DNA from: Bacteroidales bacterium
GTDB lineage: Bacteria; Bacteroidota; Bacteroidia; Bacteroidales; Muribaculaceae
Direction: 5' to 3'
Length of the DNA stretch: 64,000 bases
Assembly: GCA_900768685.1 (NCBI GenBank)
Contig: CAAGDX010000019.1
Coordinates: 102,689-166,688, forward strand
The translations under genes were made by a program, and so were the position numbers. Below, piece after piece: positions 60,168-64,000 of the stretch. How positions within the stretch are numbered: the first letter of the stretch is position 1; every line of letters starts with the position of its first letter. Below the pieces are notes generated by a model that was not told where the DNA came from, searched no databases, and saw only the letters and a list, made by a program, of their open reading frames with translations.

Positions 60168-61262
60168 TTACTTTTGGCTGTCTAATTTGGCTTCTATTTC
60201 TTTTATTGTTGGCATTGTGCCTTCAATCTTTGCAGGATAGAGTTTTTCAAGTTCATATTCAGATATTCCAAGAGGTTGACTGCTTGCTTCCAGTGCATAT
60301 TGAGCTAACGTATTGCTTTTCTGCTTGCAAATTAGTAATCCTATTGTGGGATTATCTCGTCCTTCTTTTTTAAGGAGATGATTGCATGCAACAACATAAC
60401 CTCCTAACTGACCTGCATCAGCGAAATCAAACTCACCGATTTTTACTTCTACTACAACATAACATGACAAATTCAGATTGTAAAATAGCAAGTCTATAAA
60501 CTTTTCTTTTTCTGCTATTTGCAGGCGATACTCTTTTCCAACATAAGCGAAACCGGTGCCAAGTTCTAAAAGAAAGTTTGTGATATTTGTAAGCAATGTC
60601 TCTTTTAGTAAATGTTCATTATATTTTCCTCTTAAACCGGTGAAAGAAAAATTGTATGGGTCTTTTGTTAATTCTTGTGCCAAATCACTATCAACATCAG
60701 GAAGTGTCTTTTTGAAATTTGTCAGAGCTTTTCCATTACGTTCGTATAAATTTGTATTTAACACATTGAGTAGCACATCTCTGCTCCAGCCGTTTTCTAA
60801 TGTTTGACGAACATAAAATATAGCTTTGTCGGGGTCGTTTGAGCATTTGTCAATTATATAACGATGATGTCCCCAAGGAATTGAGAATAAATCTGAATAC
60901 AATTTTTCCACAATTTGTGGAATTTTTTGCTTTTCAGATTCTTCCACAATTTGTGGAAGAATTGTAATTTGTTGATTGTAAAGGGTATAGAAACGTTTTG
61001 CACATCGGATTGAAGTTTCGGATAATCCTTCCACTTCCGGCATTTCATGTTGCAAATCGCGGCTAAGTGTTGAGTAAAATTTGCTGCCGTATCTATTATC
61101 AACTTGCTTTTCTTCAATATCTTTGCCAAGTTCCCAATAATAGCGAAGCATTTCTTTATTTACTTTTAATGCAGCTTTGATTTGACTGCTTCTATAGCGT
61201 TTTACGAGTTCTTTTACCCATAAAAGATAGTCTGAATCTAATATACTAATAGATTTATCCAT
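60168..61262 (-). CDS. DUF1016 (YhcG-type) PD-(D/E)xK nuclease with in-frame palindromic repeat
   Basis: A 364-residue two-domain protein: DUF1016_N (residues 1-100, WELGKDIEEKQVDNRYGSKF) and a C-terminal nuclease domain with the catalytic pattern FIDLLFYN and VVVEVKIGEF near residues 272-292. Between the domains a 12-residue duplication starts PQIVEESEKQKI and repeats PQIVEK (residues 103-119), encoded by two copies of a 17-base palindrome (60906-60958). Length is normal for the family. It has a private promoter and stands alone; families of this kind are scattered and often linked to restriction or mobile DNA. Confidence 0.9.
   Translation of the reverse strand: MDKSISILDSDYLLWVKELVKRYRSSQIKAALKVNKEMLRYYWELGKDIEEKQVDNRYGSKFYSTLSRDLQHEMPEVEGLSETSIRCAKRFYTLYNQQITILPQIVEESEKQKIPQIVEKLYSDLFSIPWGHHRYIIDKCSNDPDKAIFYVRQTLENGWSRDVLLNVLNTNLYERNGKALTNFKKTLPDVDSDLAQELTKDPYNFSFTGLRGKYNEHLLKETLLTNITNFLLELGTGFAYVGKEYRLQIAEKEKFIDLLFYNLNLSCYVVVEVKIGEFDFADAGQLGGYVVACNHLLKKEGRDNPTIGLLICKQKSNTLAQYALEASSQPLGISEYELEKLYPAKIEGTMPTIKEIEAKLDSQK
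60906..60958. repeat. Duplicated 17-base palindrome inside DUF1016 gene
   Basis: TTCCACAATTTGTGGAA (8-base arms around one T) at 60906-60922 and 60942-60958, period 36 bases or 12 codons, so the reading frame is kept. It lies in the linker between the two protein domains. Confidence 0.9.
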
Positions 61263-61285
61263 AAATATTTCAATAGTTTGTTATG

Positions 61286-61316
61286 CAAAAGTACTCAAAT
61301 AATACTCTTTGACAAA
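61286..61316 (-). promoter_or_regulatory. Promoter of the DUF1016 gene
   Basis: TTTG (61316-61313), 19 bases, TACTTTTG (61293-61286) on the minus strand, 24 bases before the start. Confidence 0.65.
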
Positions 61317-61325
61317 ATTTTTCCG

Positions 61326-61333
61326 TACCTTTG
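61326..61333 (+). promoter_or_regulatory. -7 element of the DUF5020 gene
   Basis: TACCTTTG, 36 bases before the ATG at 61369. It overlaps the divergent DUF1016 promoter region. Confidence 0.5.
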
Positions 61334-61368
61334 CACACCGTTTAACGCATTTAATCACACATAAAACA

Positions 61369-62085
61369 ATGAAAAAAGTAATTTTATCACTCTTTATAGC
61401 ATTCTCGTTCAGTACATTAGCGGCACAAAATCTGCAAATTCACTATGATTTGGGTCGCAATCTATATCCACATTCAGAGCCGGACAGGCAGAAGGTGACG
61501 CTCACTCTCGAGCAATTTTCTCCGGATAACTACGGCTCATGGTTTTATTTTGTGGATTTAGACCTTAAAAGCGATGATATGACTTGTGCTTACGCTGAAA
61601 TTTCGCGTGAGTTTAACCTTAAAAAGCAGTCGCCTTTTGCAGCACACATTGAGTATGACGGCGGACTGAATCTTGGTGGCAGTTTCCAGCATGCAGGACT
61701 TGCCGGTGTGGCATATAACTGGCACTCAAGTAATTTTGACAAGACAGCTTCTGTTCAGCTCATGTATAAGCACTGTTTCCGCAATGATTTTCACGGTGAT
61801 GTGGAAGGTGTTCAGCTTACAGGTGTTTGGGGGTTGCAATTCTTTAAAGGCAAGATGACTTTCAGTGGTTTTATAGATATCTGGAACGGTTTTATCCCGG
61901 ATTGGAATGCCAACGGAGGTCAGAAAAAAGGAATTGTTATTCTTGCGGAGCCACAGTTGTGGTATAATTTCAGTAGCAAGTTTTCTGCCGGAACAGAGTG
62001 GGAGATTTCAAACAATTTCATTTACACAGCCACTACCGGTTCATTTTTCTTGAATCCAACGTTAGCCTTGAAATTTAATTTTTGA
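61369..62085 (+). CDS. DUF5020 outer-membrane channel-like protein
   Basis: A 238-residue protein; the ATG at 61369 gives a clean signal peptide (MKKVILSLFIAFSFSTLAAQ) while a start at 61309 would add 20 odd residues. The mature part (LQIHYDLGRNLYPHSEPDRQ, then alternating strands ending ALKFNF with a terminal Phe) is the DUF5020 family, related to Tsx-like nucleoside channels. Outer-membrane barrel expected. Its ligand is not evident. Confidence 0.88.
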   Translation: MKKVILSLFIAFSFSTLAAQNLQIHYDLGRNLYPHSEPDRQKVTLTLEQFSPDNYGSWFYFVDLDLKSDDMTCAYAEISREFNLKKQSPFAAHIEYDGGLNLGGSFQHAGLAGVAYNWHSSNFDKTASVQLMYKHCFRNDFHGDVEGVQLTGVWGLQFFKGKMTFSGFIDIWNGFIPDWNANGGQKKGIVILAEPQLWYNFSSKFSAGTEWEISNNFIYTATTGSFFLNPTLALKFNF

Positions 62086-62113
62086 GAGCAGTAACATAAT
62101 CTTTTAGTTGGGA

Positions 62114-63385
62114 TTACGCATTGCCGCACAGCCATTCTGAAGCAGGCACAATATTCACAGTCAGTCCGTCTATAGTTACCTCTTTTTCATCAAAAAAGTT
62201 GATAAGGGTAAGATTTTTGCAGTTGAATTTTTGTGAAGCTTTGAGGAGTCCTGTTAATTCTCTTTTTAGAGTTTTTTCGTTGCTTATATCAAATGAAACC
62301 TGAATGAGTTGTTCCACATTCCCATTTTTTGTTACAATAAAATCTATCTCCCACTGTTTCTCGCGAAAATAGAAAACGTCTGAGTAAACATTCCGAGTTC
62401 TGCGAAGTAGCTCAATAAATATTGTGTTTTCCAATCTCCACCCTAAGTTGTCTGTAGAAAATGTGTTATGTCTATTAGAGACAAATGCAAGATCCACAAC
62501 ATAAACTTTTTCTCCTCTCACCCTTTCTATGCTTTTATAAGAAAATTTATTTATTCCCTGTAACAAAAAAGCCTCCTTAAGGAATGAATAGTAATTTTCT
62601 ATAGTATGGTCTGAGACTCCAAACTTTTTTGATAGTTCGGAAGATACGAACTCTTGGCAAAAATTGTCGCATAAGGTGGAAGCCAATCGCTTTAAAGTTT
62701 CTACGTATCTAACTCTAAATCGTTTTGAGATGTCTATTTTAATTATAGAATTAAGTAGAGATTCTATATAGTCCGTTTTGTTTTCTTCGTTTATGAGTTC
62801 CGGAAATCCTCCACTTTTGAGGTATTCAAGTAAAGCTCGTTTTCTTAGAGCAATGCATTTAGTGGTGTATGAATGTAGGTCAGTTCCAAGACTATCGCAG
62901 TATTCTGCAAAAGAAAATGGATAGAGTTCTATTTTTTTATGTCTTCCTGTGAGATGGGTTGTAAGTTCGCTGCTTAAAAGTTTAGAATTAGAACCTGTTA
63001 TGAAAATCTTTTTATTTTGACGAAGGAGTCGGTTTATAAATAGTTGCCAATTATTAATGTTTTGAATTTCATCAAAGAATATGTAGTCAAAATCACCATA
63101 TAGTTGATAGAGGGCATCTAAAACAGAGTCCATATCTTCTGTTTTAATATTTGCAAGTCGGTCGTCATCAAAGTTTACGTATGCATAGTTTGTATCGGCT
63201 TTTGCAAGATACATTTCGCACAAGGTTGATTTTCCACTTCTTCTCACGCCTATCACAATTTGTGCAAGATTAGTGCTGAGAGACAACTGTTGTTCTTCTC
63301 TGCGAGTACACAGAGATGAATAATTTTTCTGCTGAATTTCTTCCTTTTGGTCTGATAAAATTCTATAAATCCTTTTAGTATCCAT
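62114..63385 (-). CDS. AAA ATPase with DUF4143 domain
   Basis: A 423-residue AAA_14/DUF4143 protein: Walker A VIGVRRSGKST near residues 44-54, Walker B YIFFDEIQNINNW near 98-110, sensor FITGSNSKLLS near 129-139, and a C-terminal PD-(D/E)xK-like segment WEIDFIVTKNGNVEQLIQVS near 356-375. It is AT-rich relative to rplT and the dnaN operon, suggesting acquisition. Its promoter is built on a private 32-base repeat array. Same family as 32026-33378 but only moderately similar. Confidence 0.9.
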   Translation of the reverse strand: MDTKRIYRILSDQKEEIQQKNYSSLCTRREEQQLSLSTNLAQIVIGVRRSGKSTLCEMYLAKADTNYAYVNFDDDRLANIKTEDMDSVLDALYQLYGDFDYIFFDEIQNINNWQLFINRLLRQNKKIFITGSNSKLLSSELTTHLTGRHKKIELYPFSFAEYCDSLGTDLHSYTTKCIALRKRALLEYLKSGGFPELINEENKTDYIESLLNSIIKIDISKRFRVRYVETLKRLASTLCDNFCQEFVSSELSKKFGVSDHTIENYYSFLKEAFLLQGINKFSYKSIERVRGEKVYVVDLAFVSNRHNTFSTDNLGWRLENTIFIELLRRTRNVYSDVFYFREKQWEIDFIVTKNGNVEQLIQVSFDISNEKTLKRELTGLLKASQKFNCKNLTLINFFDEKEVTIDGLTVNIVPASEWLCGNA

Positions 63386-63404
63386 AACTCATTGATTTTC
63401 ATGG

Positions 63405-63436
63405 CAAAGATAAAATAAAGTTCGATATTTTCCAAA
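63405..63436 (-). promoter_or_regulatory. Promoter of the ATPase gene inside repeat unit
   Basis: TTTG (63436-63433), 20 bases, TATCTTTG (63412-63405) on the minus strand. The -33 box is the CCAAA of the first repeat unit, where the other units read CCAAT. Confidence 0.75.
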
Positions 63437-63560
63437 TTTTAAGTCCGTAAAGTTCGATATTTTCCAATTTTTGGCTGTCTAAAGTTCGGTATTTTCCAAT
63501 TTTCGGGTGTCTAAACTTCGATAAAGTTAGGATTTTGGGGATGTAAAGTTTCGGAAAAAG
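63417..63560 (-). repeat. 32-base tandem repeat array upstream of ATPase gene
   Basis: Units start at 63417, 63449, 63481, 63513 and 63545, exactly every 32 bases; core AAAGTTCGATATTTTCCAAT (plus sense) followed by TTTTGG and TGTCT or similar. The first three are well conserved, the fourth and fifth decayed (AAACTTCGATAAAG, AAAGTTTCGG). CCAA-TTT-TTGG in unit 2 (63464-63474) is a small palindrome. No spacers. Confidence 0.9.
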
Positions 63561-63568
63561 GCATAAAA

Positions 63569-63599
63569 AAACCTCTTGCTGCGTGTCAACAAGAGGTTT
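63569..63599 (-). terminator. Terminator of rplT
   Basis: Stem AAACCTCTTG / CAAGAGGTTT with an 11-base loop, followed on the minus strand by a T run; 25 bases past the rplT stop. Confidence 0.9.
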
Positions 63600-63624
63600 T
63601 GTATTTAGCAAATAGAAAAGTCTA

Positions 63625-63975
63625 TTATGCGTTCTTAACCTTTTCAACGATTGCTTTGAAAGCAGCAGGGTTGTTGAGGGCAAGGTCGGCAAGCACCTTA
63701 CGGTTGATTTCGATGCCGGCTTTGTGGATAAGACCCATGAGTTTTGAGTACGATAAGTCTTCAAGACGAGCAGCGGCGTTGATACGCTGAATCCAGAGAG
63801 CACGGAAATTACGTTTTTTAGCCTTACGGTCGCGGTAAGCGTAGGTAAGACCTTTTTCCCATGTGTTTTTAGCAACGGTCCACACATTGCGGCGGCAACC
63901 GAAGTAACCTCTTGTAAGTTTTAAGATTTTTTTTCTGCGAGCTCTTGAAGCTACGTGGTTTACTGATCTTGGCAT
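63625..63975 (-). CDS. rplT: 50S ribosomal protein L20
   Basis: A 116-residue L20 with MPRSVNHVASRARRKKILKL at the start and NRKVLADLALNNPAAFKAIV near the end, both canonical. It binds 23S rRNA early in 50S assembly. infC and rpmI normally precede it; they would lie beyond the right edge, as only 25 bases remain. Confidence 0.98.
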   Translation of the reverse strand: MPRSVNHVASRARRKKILKLTRGYFGCRRNVWTVAKNTWEKGLTYAYRDRKAKKRNFRALWIQRINAAARLEDLSYSKLMGLIHKAGIEINRKVLADLALNNPAAFKAIVEKVKNA

Positions 63976-64000
63976 TTTTTTTCAGTTTGTGAATGTCAGC

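Noticed and set aside
63417..63560. Possible CRISPR array (regular 32-base repeat)
   Set aside because: Units are directly contiguous with no unique spacers and overlap a promoter; no cas genes nearby.

Overview
The window is a chromosomal segment of a member of the Bacteroidales (Bacteroidota). The evidence is the promoter style (many TAnnTTTG -7 elements, several with a TTTG or TTG about 18-21 bases upstream), little Shine-Dalgarno signal, type IX secretion genes (porX, a porD-like gene) with two C-terminal-sorting cargo proteins, an inositol-lipid gene cluster, SusC/D-free Bacteroidales families (DUF4369, DUF4348-like, DUF5020) and a long-form HisG. Genus cannot be fixed from the sequence alone. 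No rRNA, tRNA or CRISPR array was seen.

Layout. 1-6 kb (minus strand): a ComM/YifB fragment cut by the window edge, a DUF4369 lipoprotein, a polyprenyl diphosphate synthase, alanine dehydrogenase and a secreted endonuclease I. 6-12.2 kb (minus): inositol-phosphate synthase, HAD phosphatase, CDP-alcohol phosphatidyltransferase, ATP-grasp enzyme, NTP transferase and pdxA, read as an inositol-lipid locus. 12.2-17.5 kb (plus): an AAA ATPase behind a striking repeat-promoter, tex, a short folK, an unknown gene. 17.5-24.2 kb (minus): an ArgE-like deacetylase, a secreted phosphodiester glycosidase, RNase H, an Ald/PNT paralogue, aroK, mscL. 24.4-31.4 kb (plus): complete histidine operon hisGDCBHAF(IE).

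32-39.3 kb is an AT-richer defence island: DUF4143 ATPase, an AbiF-type HEPN gene interrupted by an in-frame amber codon with a structured RNA at its 5' end, an HNH nuclease, two HaeIII-like cytosine-5 methyltransferases and a HaeIII-family restriction enzyme, then a gene remnant. 39.3-42.9 kb (minus): porX-tsaE-birA-menA. 43.2-46.9 kb (plus): four intact phage head genes (small acidic protein, major capsid, connector-like, portal) with no terminase, integrase or tail. 47-49.1 kb: bioB and ychF. 49.4-52.6 kb: serine hydrolase, a shortened AAA-ATPase-like gene, a beta-barrel protein. 52.6-59.1 kb (minus): dnaN-dnaQ-coaBC-porD-recN-rlmB. 59.2-64 kb: RluA-type pseudouridine synthase, DUF1016 nuclease, DUF5020 porin-like protein, a third ATPase and rplT.

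The most unusual signals are not genes. (1) A roughly 15-base dispersed repeat, core TGAAACAGGCTCTTA, occurs about ten times, mostly exactly at gene boundaries where it supplies the start codon of three genes and the stop codon of about five. (2) The scattered AAA ATPase and DUF1016 genes each carry their own private tandem or palindromic repeat, in two cases built onto the promoter itself (periods 53-55, 33, 32 and 36 bases). (3) Nine-base degenerate tandem repeats fill several intergenic gaps. (4) GGCC, the expected target of the resident restriction system, was found only seven times by eye in 64 kb.
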